From: Mesorhizobium sp. ES1-4
GTDB taxonomy: Bacteria; Pseudomonadota; Alphaproteobacteria; Rhizobiales; Rhizobiaceae
Length of the DNA: 64,000 bases
Reading direction: 5' to 3'
Assembly: GCF_020164745.1 (NCBI RefSeq)
Contig: NZ_JAIUGV010000009.1
Span: forward strand, 62,001-126,000
A program made the position numbers and the translations under genes. Under the pieces are notes generated by a model, which ran no database searches, had not been told where the DNA came from, and saw only the letters and a list, made by a program, of their open reading frames with translations. Shown here piece by piece: positions 52,941-61,543 of this stretch. How positions within the stretch are numbered: position 1 is the stretch's first letter; every line of letters starts with the position of its first letter.

Positions 52941-53771
52941 ATGCCCGAACAGATCACCTTGAAGGACGGCGCCGCCATTCCCCAGCTTGGCCTTGGCGTG
53001 TGGCAGGTCGATCACGACATCACCGCGCAGGTGGTGGGCTGGGCGATCGAGGCCGGTTACCGGCTGATCGACACCGCGCAGGGGTATCAGAACGAGGAAG
53101 GAGTCGGCGAGGCGATCCGTGCGGCCGGCGTGCCGGGAAGCGAGCTGTTCATCACCTCGAAGCTGCGCAACGGCGCCCACCAGCGCGACGCGGCCCTTCG
53201 TGCCTTCGACGACACGATGCGGAAGCTCGGCGTCGAGCAGCTCGACCTGTTCCTGATCCACTGGCCGGTGCCCAGCCAGGACAAATATGTCGAGGCCTGG
53301 AAGACGCTGATCGAGCTGAAGCAGGCCGGGCGCATCAAGTCGATCGGCGTTTCGAATTTCAACAAGGATCATCTGGAGCGCATCATCGGCGAGACGGGCG
53401 TGACGCCCGTCGTCAACCAGGTCGAGCTGCACCCGCGCTTCCAGCAGCGCGATCTCAGGGCGTTTCACGCCCGGCACGACATCCAAACGGAAAGCTGGAG
53501 TCCATTGGGCAGCGGCCGCCTGCTGAGCGACCCGACCATATCAGGCATCGCCCGCAAACACGGCAAGTCCGCCGCCCAGACGATGATCCGCTGGCACCTC
53601 CAGCAAGGGCTGGTCGTCATCCCGAAGTCGGTCCGCCAGGACCGCATCGCCGCCAATTTCGACGTCTTCGATTTCGAACTGGACGCGCAGGACCTCGAGA
53701 CGATCGGCGGCATGGATTCGGCCGACGGCCGCGGCGGTCCGGATCCGGCGACGGCGGCCTTTTTGTTCTGA
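52941..53771 (+). CDS. aldo/keto reductase
   Basis: A 276-residue NADPH-dependent reductase with the catalytic tetrad D44, Y49 (RLIDTAQGYQNE), K74 (ITSKL) and H107 (LIHWPVP). The NADP-binding segment near the C-terminus is VIPKSVRQDRIAANFDVFDF. It resembles the 2,5-diketo-gluconate reductase branch (AKR5). It reduces aldehydes or ketones; substrate not evident. The ATG at 52941 follows AAAAGGA by seven bases. Confidence 0.93.
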   Translation: MPEQITLKDGAAIPQLGLGVWQVDHDITAQVVGWAIEAGYRLIDTAQGYQNEEGVGEAIRAAGVPGSELFITSKLRNGAHQRDAALRAFDDTMRKLGVEQLDLFLIHWPVPSQDKYVEAWKTLIELKQAGRIKSIGVSNFNKDHLERIIGETGVTPVVNQVELHPRFQQRDLRAFHARHDIQTESWSPLGSGRLLSDPTISGIARKHGKSAAQTMIRWHLQQGLVVIPKSVRQDRIAANFDVFDFELDAQDLETIGGMDSADGRGGPDPATAAFLF

Positions 53772-53806
53772 GAGGACGGGCCCCACGACGTGGGCCTGAA
53801 ATTGCC

Positions 53807-54115
53807 CTAAATCCCCGACCCGTCCAGTTGTTGCGCATCGTCGCCTTCCCATGGCGCCGGCATCGAGGCGCCGCGGCTGAGATTGGCCGAAGGCATCGGC
53901 ATCCAGCACTTCAGCTCCGGCTCGGCGTATTCGACGATCCGGCCGGGCGAGGAATCGGAGGCGCGCCAGCCTTCGTCGCCGAACTGATCGGCGCGCGACC
54001 AGTAGGCGAGGTCGACTTCCGCCGGCCCCTGTTCGGACGGGCGGACCGTAACGAGGATCCGGCTGCCGTCTTTCGGCGCGTTCGACATGTGGCGCCAGCG
54101 GTCGGGCTCGTCCAT
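53807..54115 (-). CDS. small protein of unknown function
   Basis: A 102-residue protein; ATG 54115 has AGGAGG six bases upstream. Its centre reads WRHMSNAPKDGSRILVTVR, with AYWSRADQFGDEGWRAS and a proline-rich, disordered tail. Short proteins with a W...P.DG...V pattern occur widely in rhizobia and in some phages; the function is unknown. It is convergent with the aldo/keto reductase gene. Confidence 0.75.
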   Translation of the reverse strand: MDEPDRWRHMSNAPKDGSRILVTVRPSEQGPAEVDLAYWSRADQFGDEGWRASDSSPGRIVEYAEPELKCWMPMPSANLSRGASMPAPWEGDDAQQLDGSGI

Positions 54116-54312
54116 CTTTTTCCTCCTGTCTTGCCGTGGGATCGAGTGTCGCCTCGCCATCGGAGACGGTCAACCCAAACTTTGCACGACCCGTGCGGTT
54201 TCGATGGGCTGCTGGTACCACCCGGTCTGCCGGGAATGTATGATTTGTCGGATTGCACCAGCCGCATCCGTCCTCGGTCTGGCGATGGTCGCCTGGACAA
54301 GGAGAGGCATTC

Positions 54313-55047
54313 ATGAGTGACAGGGTCGAGCCGATGCCGGCCGGGGGCGAAGTCAAACTGTTCTTCAGCCGCAACCCCAATCCGCGCCTGGCGGTCGCGG
54401 TGGCGCGCCATCTCGGGGCGAGGGTGACCTTCGAAGCCGCGTCGCCGTTCGCGCCTGGGCAGGCGGAGCGATTCCGGCCGCTCAATCCCAACCTTTCCCT
54501 GCCCATACTGGTTTGGCCCGGCGGCAGCCTGTGGGAGGCCGACGCCATCGCGTGCCGTCTGTCGCGCGACATGCGGTCGGATTTCTGGCGCGGCGGCCAA
54601 GCCGAGCCCGACATGATCCGATGGCTGAGCTGGGGCAAGGAGAATTTCGTGCGGGCCTGCGACATGGTGCATTTCGAGCGCGGCACCAAGCAGCGCTATC
54701 ACATCGGCCCGATCGATCCGGAAAAAATCGCGGAGGGATTTGCGGAGTTCCGCAAGGCCGCCGCCATCCTGGAGGCGGTGCTGACCGACCGGCAATGGCT
54801 TGCCGGCAATTCGGTCTCCTATGCCGATTTCCGCATGGCGACCTTCTTGCCCTTCAACGATGTCGCCGGCCTGCCGCTCGACGATTATCCAGCCGTGGCG
54901 CACTGGTCCCGCCGGCTCGAATCCATCGACGCCTGGCGTGATCCCTTCAACGGTCTGGCCGCACCGCATTTGCCGCCGCTACCGCGACATGATGCAACGC
55001 GGGTGACGGGCACAACTGACGACCGGCGTATACCAAAGACAACTTGA
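54313..55047 (+). CDS. glutathione S-transferase family protein
   Basis: A 244-residue protein from ATG 54313 with AAGGAG eight bases upstream. The N-terminal thioredoxin-like domain (VKLFFSRNPNPRLAVAVARH, then NPNLSLPILVWPGGSLWEAD) has the cis-Pro and the E-A/S glutathione contact. The C-terminal helical domain includes the N-capping motif (NSVSYADFRMATFLPF). It has Asn rather than the usual Ser or Cys at the first-helix position, so the catalytic type is unclear. The tail of about 30 residues is polar and disordered. Confidence 0.88.
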   Translation: MSDRVEPMPAGGEVKLFFSRNPNPRLAVAVARHLGARVTFEAASPFAPGQAERFRPLNPNLSLPILVWPGGSLWEADAIACRLSRDMRSDFWRGGQAEPDMIRWLSWGKENFVRACDMVHFERGTKQRYHIGPIDPEKIAEGFAEFRKAAAILEAVLTDRQWLAGNSVSYADFRMATFLPFNDVAGLPLDDYPAVAHWSRRLESIDAWRDPFNGLAAPHLPPLPRHDATRVTGTTDDRRIPKTT

Positions 55048-55338
55048 AGACGCCGGCCGCCATTTGGGCGTTGGGTGCATCACGTTGGGGCACGATGCAG
55101 GGTCAGGTTAGGCGGATGGGGGGCGCCTTCAACCGGAACGCCCCGCCATGGTAAACAGGTGATTACTATCCACAGGCGAGGACCGGTAATCGGGGACGGA
55201 TTGCCGGTTTGCGGCCGTTCATGGCGGCCATGTCGTCATCCTCTGGGCTGTGCGCAACGCGAATCGCCGGCCATGCCCCGCTCGACGGGCCGCGATCGGG
55301 TTGGTAAGCCCGTCTGCGAAGGAGCTGATGAGTCTGGC

Positions 55339-56841
55339 ATGACCGTTGCGATCGAGATGGGACACACGACGGCGGGCGCCCCGGCGAAACTCGATCTCGA
55401 GGAATTGCTGGCGACCCGCCTTCTGGTGCAGGGCAATTCGGGCTCCGGCAAGTCGCATTTGTTGCGGCGGCTGCTGGAACAGAGCGCGCCCTGGGTGCAG
55501 CAGACCATCATCGACCCCGAAGGCGATTTCGTCTCGCTGGGCGAACGCTACGGCCATCTGGTGATCGATGCCGAGGAGCATACCGAGCGTGGCCTGCAGG
55601 CGGCCGGCGAGCGGGCGCGCATCCACCGTGTCTCCACGGTGCTCAATCTGGAAGGGCTCGATGCCGAGAACCAGATGCGGCGCGCCGCCGCCTTCCTCGG
55701 CGGGCTGTTCGAGGTCGCGCGCGATCACTGGTACCCGATGCTGGTGGTGGTGGACGAGGCGCAGCTTTTCGCGCCGGCGGTGGCCGGCGAGGTTTCGGAC
55801 GAGGCGCGCAAGCTCTCGCTCGGCGCCATGACCAATCTGATGTGCCGCGGCCGCAAGCGCGGGCTGGCCGGCATCATCGCCACGCAGCGGCTGGCCAAGC
55901 TCGCCAAGAATGTCGCGGCGGAAGCCTCCAATTTTCTGATGGGCCGCACCTTCCTCGACATCGACATGGCGCGCGCGGCCGATCTCCTGGGCATGGAGCG
56001 GCGGCAGGCGGAAGCCTTTCGCGATCTGGAGCGCGGGCAGTTCATGGCGCTGGGGCCGGCGCTGTCGCGCCGCCCGCTCGGCCTGCACATCGGCCCGACC
56101 GACACGAGCCCGCGCAACGGCACGCCCAGGCTGATGCCGCTGCCTGAGGCGGCGCTCGAGGATGCCCGCGCCATCATCCTGGCCGCGCCGCCGCCCGAAA
56201 CATCACGGCCGCAGCGCCGGGTGGCGTCGCCGGATCTGCTGGAGCAGCTGATGGCGGCGAAATCGGCGCCGCGCGACATTCGCCCCGAACCGGCCGAACC
56301 CGCGCCCAGCGCCGAGGATCTGGCCGAACGTCGCGAGCGGATGGACCGCATCCTGCGCGCCATCCTGGCCGAACCCGATGCGGGATTTCGCGTCATCGGC
56401 GTCCTCTACCAGGAGTTCGTCGTGCGCTGCCGCATCGAAGGGCTGGCCTCGGTGGTGCCGGACCTCCAGGAATTCCGCCGCATGCTGACACGCGCCCGCG
56501 CCGGGGTGGGGTCCGACATGGCCGAGGATGACGCGTGGCGGGATGTTTCGGTGCGCGCCTCACTGCTGCCGGAGGACATGCAGGGCGTGTTCATGATGAT
56601 CGCGCGCGCCGCGAAGGAGGGCTGGCCGTGCCCGAGCGATGGCGCGATCGCCCGCGCCTATGGTTCGCACTCCATGCGCCGGGCCCGGCGGCTGCTCACC
56701 TACATCGAGGAACAGGGCCTCATCGTGTGCCAGCTCGACGGCGCCGGCCGGCGCACGGTGACGCTGGTCGAGCTCGCCTGGGCCACCGCACCGGGCGACC
56801 CCAACGCCGAGGGGGCGGAACAGGGAAGCCTGGCGCTGTGA
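55339..56841 (+). CDS. HerA/VirB4-like ATP-binding protein (DUF87)
   Basis: A 500-residue protein from ATG 55339. Walker A is GNSGSGKSHLL (32-42), Walker B PMLVVVDEAQLF, and an arginine-finger-like segment follows (LAGIIATQRLAKLAKN). This is a HerA/FtsK-type DNA or membrane motor domain. The C-terminal 180 residues are helical, with a winged-helix-like end (SDGAIARAYGSHSMRRARRL). There is no adjacent nuclease (NurA) or antiphage partner such as Sir2; the next gene is a sulfotransferase. Its role is unknown. The start choice is uncertain because AAGGAG lies about 15 bases upstream. Confidence 0.85.
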   Translation: MTVAIEMGHTTAGAPAKLDLEELLATRLLVQGNSGSGKSHLLRRLLEQSAPWVQQTIIDPEGDFVSLGERYGHLVIDAEEHTERGLQAAGERARIHRVSTVLNLEGLDAENQMRRAAAFLGGLFEVARDHWYPMLVVVDEAQLFAPAVAGEVSDEARKLSLGAMTNLMCRGRKRGLAGIIATQRLAKLAKNVAAEASNFLMGRTFLDIDMARAADLLGMERRQAEAFRDLERGQFMALGPALSRRPLGLHIGPTDTSPRNGTPRLMPLPEAALEDARAIILAAPPPETSRPQRRVASPDLLEQLMAAKSAPRDIRPEPAEPAPSAEDLAERRERMDRILRAILAEPDAGFRVIGVLYQEFVVRCRIEGLASVVPDLQEFRRMLTRARAGVGSDMAEDDAWRDVSVRASLLPEDMQGVFMMIARAAKEGWPCPSDGAIARAYGSHSMRRARRLLTYIEEQGLIVCQLDGAGRRTVTLVELAWATAPGDPNAEGAEQGSLAL

Positions 56842-56848
56842 GAAGGCC

Positions 56849-57667
56849 ATGACGGGTTCAGCATCCGGCGGATCGCAAAGGCAGCCTGACGGCAATGCTG
56901 CCCGGGTCCGCATCATGGGGACGCCGCGATCCGGCACGAATCTCGCCAAGCACCTGGTCGAAACCCATCTCAAAGTGCCCGTCGTCTTCGACCAGGGCTT
57001 TTGGAAGCATGGTGTCTTTCCGGCCCTGATGAACGGGCGCGAGCTGAAATATGGCGACCTGCCCATCCTCGTGATGAGCAAGGACCCTATTACCCAGCTT
57101 CTGTCCTGGTTCCGTTTCACCAGGAACGGCAGCCTCTTCAGGCCGGCCAGGCGTCTCGGCCCGTTCCTCAACCAGCCGTTCGAAATCAGGCAGGACTTCA
57201 CGCAACCGAAGCAGATGGAGTACAGGTTCCGCACACCCGCCGACTACTGGAACCAGTTCTACTTCGCCATGGAGGCGCTGCGCCGCACCGGCGCGCCGGT
57301 GCATTTCGTCTGCTATGAGCAACTCGTTTCCACGCCGGCGCTTTGCCTGGGTGCGATTTCCCGCTTTCTCGACCAATCCCCACCCTTCGCGGCCGGCGCC
57401 GCCGTGACGATTCCCCAATACGCGATCGGTGCAAGCAACGACATCGACCGACCCGCCGACCCGGCCGCCAAGCAGGGCCCGTTCGATGCCACGCGTGCGG
57501 ATCTGGCATTCGCGCTTGCCAGGATCGGCTGGCGCAATGCGCGCAAAATTATGCGTGACGTCGACGATGACGTGCTCGATGCGACGGGACGGCATGGATT
57601 TCGCGAAACCTGGCGACAGGCAATAGGTCCCGCCGCGGTATTGAGGTCGTTCATCGGCTTCTGGTGA
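56849..57667 (+). CDS. sulfotransferase-like P-loop protein
   Basis: A 272-residue protein. The P-loop is IMGTPRSGTNLAKHLV (22-37), as in PAPS-dependent sulfotransferases, and a 3'-phosphate-binding-like segment follows (ILVMSKDPITQLLSWFRF). It is eight bases after the HerA-like gene, so it may be co-expressed. Such proteins in rhizobia are often involved in surface polysaccharide or signal modification, but the acceptor is unknown. Confidence 0.8.
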   Translation: MTGSASGGSQRQPDGNAARVRIMGTPRSGTNLAKHLVETHLKVPVVFDQGFWKHGVFPALMNGRELKYGDLPILVMSKDPITQLLSWFRFTRNGSLFRPARRLGPFLNQPFEIRQDFTQPKQMEYRFRTPADYWNQFYFAMEALRRTGAPVHFVCYEQLVSTPALCLGAISRFLDQSPPFAAGAAVTIPQYAIGASNDIDRPADPAAKQGPFDATRADLAFALARIGWRNARKIMRDVDDDVLDATGRHGFRETWRQAIGPAAVLRSFIGFW

Positions 57668-57695
57668 GGCCAGCCCCGCGCGGCGACGGCACCCC

Positions 57696-57956
57696 TTACT
57701 GGAGGGTGATGACACCGTCGATCGCCTGCCATTGCGATGGGGTGATGAGCCGGTGGTGGGCGACGTGGACGGAGTGAAGCGGTCCTTCGAGTTCGCGCTC
57801 CCTGGCGGCGAAACAGGTGTCGGAGGTTTCCGAGGTATCGGTCGGCGGCTGAACGCCGAAAGGCGACCAATCCCATTCACCCTGTCCGCGGCGGGCCGCG
57901 CTTTTCGCTGTCCGGTCCGGCGCGGGCCCTGCGCAATCGAGAGGAGGTACAGCCAT
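57696..57956 (-). CDS. possible small protein or gene fragment
   Basis: A minus-strand frame starting at ATG 57956, which overlaps the divergent DUF982 start. It encodes GEWDWSPFGVQPPTDTSE, then CFAARERELEGPLHSVHVA and HHRLITPSQWQAIDGVITLQ. About three quarters of its codons end in G or C, as in real genes here. The N-terminal 30 residues look less convincing. No family is recognised. Confidence 0.35.
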   Translation of the reverse strand: MAVPPLDCAGPAPDRTAKSAARRGQGEWDWSPFGVQPPTDTSETSDTCFAARERELEGPLHSVHVAHHRLITPSQWQAIDGVITLQ

Positions 57957-58260
57957 GAATCGCGGGCAGTTTGAAGAACCGGTCACCCTTCTTGTCGGAA
58001 TGGGCTTTCCGAGGACGATCGAAAGCGTGATGGACGCCTACCTGCTGTTGCAGGACTGGTCCGCCGCCAACCGCAACAGCGCCCATGCCCTTGCCCTCAA
58101 TGCCTGCAAGGCGGGCATCGCCGGCGAGATCGACCCGCAAACGGTGCGGGCGACCCTGGTCACCTTCGCCCGCCGCAACGACATATTGCTGCCGAATACG
58201 CCTTCGCCGGCCGCGACGCTGGGCAGTGAGACGATGGGCAATGAAATGCATGCGGGGTGA
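57955..58260 (+). CDS. DUF982 protein
   Basis: A 101-residue protein, ATG 57955, seven bases after GAGGAGG. The DUF982 pattern is clear: PVTLLVGMGFPRTIESVMDA, LLLQDWSAANRNSAHALALN, ACKAGIAGEIDPQTVRATLV. The family is small, found mainly in Rhizobiales and often present in many paralogues. Its function is unknown. Confidence 0.85.
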   Translation: MNRGQFEEPVTLLVGMGFPRTIESVMDAYLLLQDWSAANRNSAHALALNACKAGIAGEIDPQTVRATLVTFARRNDILLPNTPSPAATLGSETMGNEMHAG

Positions 58261-58374
58261 GACGGCAGGTCCGTCCGATGTGCAGGCATCGCCCCACGGT
58301 TTTGGCGGGGCGTGGAGCTGCCCGGAACCAGCGATGGCCACTCAGCGTTGGATTTCCCGAGGCGAGGTGACGTC

Positions 58375-58977
58375 ATGAGCATCCTGCAAAGCATCAAGGA
58401 AGCAGATGGACAGCTGACCGGTGGCGCGAGACCGGGCACGAAACAGGCGGCCGATCTGGTCAGGTCACGAAAGGCGAACGCGTTCAGATTTGCGGATGAT
58501 GGGCTGGTGCCCAATCATCCGTCCTGGCCGCTGGTCGTCTATCGTGGCGCCGTAAGGCTGCCGGACGACTTCGATCCCGCGGCCGTCCTGGAAGAGCTTT
58601 TTGGTGCCAATGGCTGGGGGAATAGCTGGCGCAACGGCATCTACGACTATGTCCACTACCATTCGCGTATCCACGAAGTGCTCGGCGTGGCGCGGGGCAC
58701 GGCGAAGGTTAGGTTCGGCGGCAAGAAGGGTCGAACGCTGGAGCTTAAGGCCGGCGATGTCGCGGTTCTCCCTGCCGGCACCGGGCATCAGTGCATCAGC
58801 GCGTCCGACGACTTTCTCGTGGTTGGCGCCTATCCGCCATCCGGTACTTATGACGAATGCACGACCACCGCCGATCACGCCAAGGCGGTGGTGACGATCC
58901 CCAGGGTCGGTCGTCCGCGCAAGGACCCGGTCCATGGAAGCAAAGGCCCGCTACTGGCGGCGTGGACGAAAGGCTGA
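58375..58977 (+). CDS. cupin-fold protein
   Basis: A 200-residue protein from ATG 58375 with GAGGTG upstream. A single cupin barrel (about 85-165) has VHYHSRIHEVLGVARGTAKV, with His ligands, and AGDVAVLPAGTGHQCISASD, matching the two cupin motifs. The N-terminal 80 residues are an extension typical of the YjlB-like group. It is likely a metal-binding sugar- or acid-binding protein, and no activity can be assigned. It lies in the same direction as the DUF982 gene with a gap of 114 bases. Confidence 0.82.
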   Translation: MSILQSIKEADGQLTGGARPGTKQAADLVRSRKANAFRFADDGLVPNHPSWPLVVYRGAVRLPDDFDPAAVLEELFGANGWGNSWRNGIYDYVHYHSRIHEVLGVARGTAKVRFGGKKGRTLELKAGDVAVLPAGTGHQCISASDDFLVVGAYPPSGTYDECTTTADHAKAVVTIPRVGRPRKDPVHGSKGPLLAAWTKG

Positions 58978-59153
58978 GTTCGCCGATGAGGACGAGGTTG
59001 CCGGCGCAAGCCCTGCCTCGGCCGGAGCCCCAGGCCCGGTCGAAGCAGCAGGCCAAGTGCACGGCCGGACAAATAGTCATCACTTCGGTGGAACGCAGTT
59101 GGCCGCTGGAGGTTGGGAGCCGTCGAGTGCTTTACAACGGACTGGTAAGCGGA

Positions 59154-59192
59154 GAGTGCCCGCCTTCGGCCGACGCCGGGGCGGGCTCTTTT
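59154..59192 (+). terminator. hairpin terminator after cupin gene
   Basis: GAGTGCCCGCC (59154-59164) pairs with GGCGGGCTC (59180-59188) and is followed at once by TTTT (59189-59192). It lies in a gap of about 320 bases (58978-59295) between the cupin gene and the convergent nucleoside hydrolase; no gene is supported in that gap. Confidence 0.65.
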
Positions 59193-59295
59193 CGATCCGG
59201 CCTCTGCGGGTTTGACCGTTGCTCGTCACACGTAGGTGATTTTTAACCGAGGACGGCTGCCCGTTTCGCGCCAGGTCGCGCGGGCGGCGCGAGCG

Positions 59296-60270
59296 TCACG
59301 CCTTGCTTGTGCTCAGTCGCTCGAGCGCATCGACGATCAGGTCGCAGAATTTCCGATGGTCGAGCTTCATCGCCACGGTGTGGCGGAAGTCGGCCTGTTC
59401 GCTCGCCGTGCCGCCGAAATGGTGCATCCCGCCCATCTTCTCGAAATTGCAGACCGTCATGCCCTTGGTCCACCGGCCGGCGATTTCGACGCGGATATCG
59501 GCCTTCTCGGTGGTGAAGACGGTCGGGTCGATCATGGCCGCGACGCAGCATGCATCATGGATCGCGGGGTACTCGATCTGCAGGAGGCCGCCATGCGTGG
59601 TCGCTATGAACTCCCAGATATCGAGGATGAACTTGGCGATCGGGCCGCCGACGGCGCGCACCCTGTTTTGCAGGTCCGGAGTGGCCAGCGCCTGGTGCGT
59701 GAGGTCGAGGCCGACCATGGTGACGTCCCAATCGGCGCGGAACACGACGTCGGCGGCCTCCGGGTCGCCATGGACGTTGAACTCCGCCGCCGGCGTGATG
59801 TTGCCGCGGGTGTAGGCCCCGCCCATCGCGACGACCCGTTTCACGCGTCCGATGATGCGTGGATCCTTGCGGATGGCGAGCGCGATGTTGGTGTAGGGGC
59901 CCACCGGAACGAGCGTGACGGTCTTCGGCTCGTGCGCCATGACCGTGTCGATGATGAAGTCGACGGCATGCCGCTTGTCGAGTTCGAACGAGGCGGGCGG
60001 CAGCTCCGGCCCGTCCAGCCCGGTTTCGCCGTGGATCTCGACGGCCAGCACCTGCTCGCCGATGAGCGGGCCGGGCGAGCCCTTTGCCACCGGCACCTTG
60101 ATGCCATAGGCGGTGCATACGGCCAGCGCGTTGCGCGTGGTGTTCTCGACATTGTGGTTTCCCGAGACCGTGGTGATGCCGAGAAGGTCGATATTCGGAT
60201 TCCCCGCCGCGAGCAGGATGGCGATGGCGTCGTCGTGCCCGGGATCGCAGTCCAGGATGATCTTTTCCAT
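59296..60270 (-). CDS. nucleoside hydrolase (inosine-uridine preferring type)
   Basis: A 324-residue enzyme with the calcium-binding N-terminal motif MEKIILDCDPGHDDA (D7, D9, D13, D14), the conserved VAMGGAYTRGNITPAAEFN block and a C-terminal His region (YPAIHDACCV). It cleaves ribonucleosides to base and ribose. It lies downstream of an ABC importer of ribose type on the same strand, so imported nucleosides are the probable substrates. Confidence 0.94.
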   Translation of the reverse strand: MEKIILDCDPGHDDAIAILLAAGNPNIDLLGITTVSGNHNVENTTRNALAVCTAYGIKVPVAKGSPGPLIGEQVLAVEIHGETGLDGPELPPASFELDKRHAVDFIIDTVMAHEPKTVTLVPVGPYTNIALAIRKDPRIIGRVKRVVAMGGAYTRGNITPAAEFNVHGDPEAADVVFRADWDVTMVGLDLTHQALATPDLQNRVRAVGGPIAKFILDIWEFIATTHGGLLQIEYPAIHDACCVAAMIDPTVFTTEKADIRVEIAGRWTKGMTVCNFEKMGGMHHFGGTASEQADFRHTVAMKLDHRKFCDLIVDALERLSTSKA

Positions 60271-60333
60271 GATGTCATCTCCCTTGCCGGTCGAGCCCCG
60301 TGGCCGCCCAGCGTGAACATTCCCGGCCCGCGC

Positions 60334-61320
60334 CTACTTGTCCTCGACGATCCGCAAATACGCCGCCGTCACGAACAGCACGATCAGCCCGAACAGTATT
60401 CGCCGCGCTCCCTCCGGCATCTGCAAAATCGTCAGCAGTGTCGTCAGCACGGTGAGGATCAGCGCGCCGACGATGGTGCCGGTATAGCCGCCGCGGCCGC
60501 CGAAGATGGAGGTGCCGCCAATGACGGCGGCGGCCACCGAGGGCAGCACAAGCGGTTCGGCGAGCGAGAGCGAGGGCGCTTTGATCAGGCCGATATAGAG
60601 CAGGCCGGTGATGCCGGCGAGCACGCTCGATGTGATGTAGAGCGCGGTGATGACCTGCCAGTACCGGACACCGGAAAGGCGGGTGGCGCGCTCATTGTCG
60701 CCGACGGCGTAGAGCAGGCGGCCGAAGCCGGTGCGGGCGAGCGTGAAGACAATGAGGCCGGCCAGCGGCACGTAAAGCAGTAGTGCGTTGGGGAAACCCC
60801 AGGTGACTCCGGTGCCCAGCCAGGCGAGGAAGTCGGGGATTTTGGCGCCCGACGCGATCACCGTGCGCTGGTAGACCTGCAGGCAGCCGGTGCCGATCAG
60901 GCTGGTGCCCAGCGTCATGATCAGCGGGTGGACGCGGAAGACGCCGACGCCGATGCCGTTGACGAGGCCGATCAGCACAGCCGGCATCATCGCCAGCAGG
61001 AAGGCCACCGCCGGGTCCTGGTTGACCACTTGCGTGGCCATGATGAAGGCGCTCATCGTCGCCACCGTGCCGACCGACAGGTCGATGCCGCCGGTCAGCA
61101 TCGTCATCGTCTGGCAGCCGGCGAGGATCGCCAGCGGAATGGCGAATTTGATGGTGTTGGCGATCCAGCGCTCGTTGACGATGCCGGGGCGCAGGAGCTG
61201 CAGGATCACCACCAGGATGACGAGCAGGATGATCAGCGGGATCAGCGGCCGGTCGGCCATGAAGCGTTTTATGCGGCGGCCGAGGGGCACGGGCGCAGGC
61301 GTGATCGCGGTGCTGCTCAT
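60334..61320 (-). CDS. sugar/nucleoside ABC transporter permease (RbsC-like), second
   Basis: A 328-residue protein with about eight to ten helices. Family motifs are clear: TMLTGGIDLSVGTVATMSAF and VIGGTSIFGGRGGYTGTIVG. The ATG at 61320 was chosen over an upstream start because the family begins close to this point. It lies between the first permease and the nucleoside hydrolase, separated from the former by a repeat-bearing spacer. Confidence 0.92.
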   Translation of the reverse strand: MSSTAITPAPVPLGRRIKRFMADRPLIPLIILLVILVVILQLLRPGIVNERWIANTIKFAIPLAILAGCQTMTMLTGGIDLSVGTVATMSAFIMATQVVNQDPAVAFLLAMMPAVLIGLVNGIGVGVFRVHPLIMTLGTSLIGTGCLQVYQRTVIASGAKIPDFLAWLGTGVTWGFPNALLLYVPLAGLIVFTLARTGFGRLLYAVGDNERATRLSGVRYWQVITALYITSSVLAGITGLLYIGLIKAPSLSLAEPLVLPSVAAAVIGGTSIFGGRGGYTGTIVGALILTVLTTLLTILQMPEGARRILFGLIVLFVTAAYLRIVEDK

Positions 61321-61543
61321 GGGGCGGCTCCTGCTCGCGATTGGGTGGGGCAAGCGACGCGTCTACCCCCTCTCTTCTTATGGAAGAAGGTGGATCGGAG
61401 CGCAGCGCCGAGACGGATGAGGGGTGGTGGACGAAATGAGGCGTCGGCGTTCCCTGGAACACCCCTCATCCGACCTCGCTTCGCGAGGCCACCTTCCCCC
61501 ACAAGGGGGAAAGGAAGAAGCGCACGCCCATGCTCCCGCCTCA
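61321..61543. repeat. palindromic repeat in spacer between permease genes
   Basis: GGATGAGGGGTG (61415-61426) and CACCCCTCATCC (61460-61471) form an inverted repeat of 12 bases with a 33-base loop. AAGGTGGATCGGAG and CACCTTCCCCCACAAGGG motifs flank it. This belongs to the same dispersed repeat vocabulary as 4485-4640. It may lower expression of the distal genes of the operon. Confidence 0.7.

Noticed and set aside
59070..59195. Possible tRNA-like or small RNA fold in the gap after the cupin gene
   Set aside because: The only stable element is the terminator at 59154-59192. No cloverleaf with T-loop or anticodon stem could be formed.
59236..60783. 515-codon plus-strand frame
   Set aside because: It mirrors the nucleoside hydrolase and permease genes, which carry their family motifs on the minus strand.
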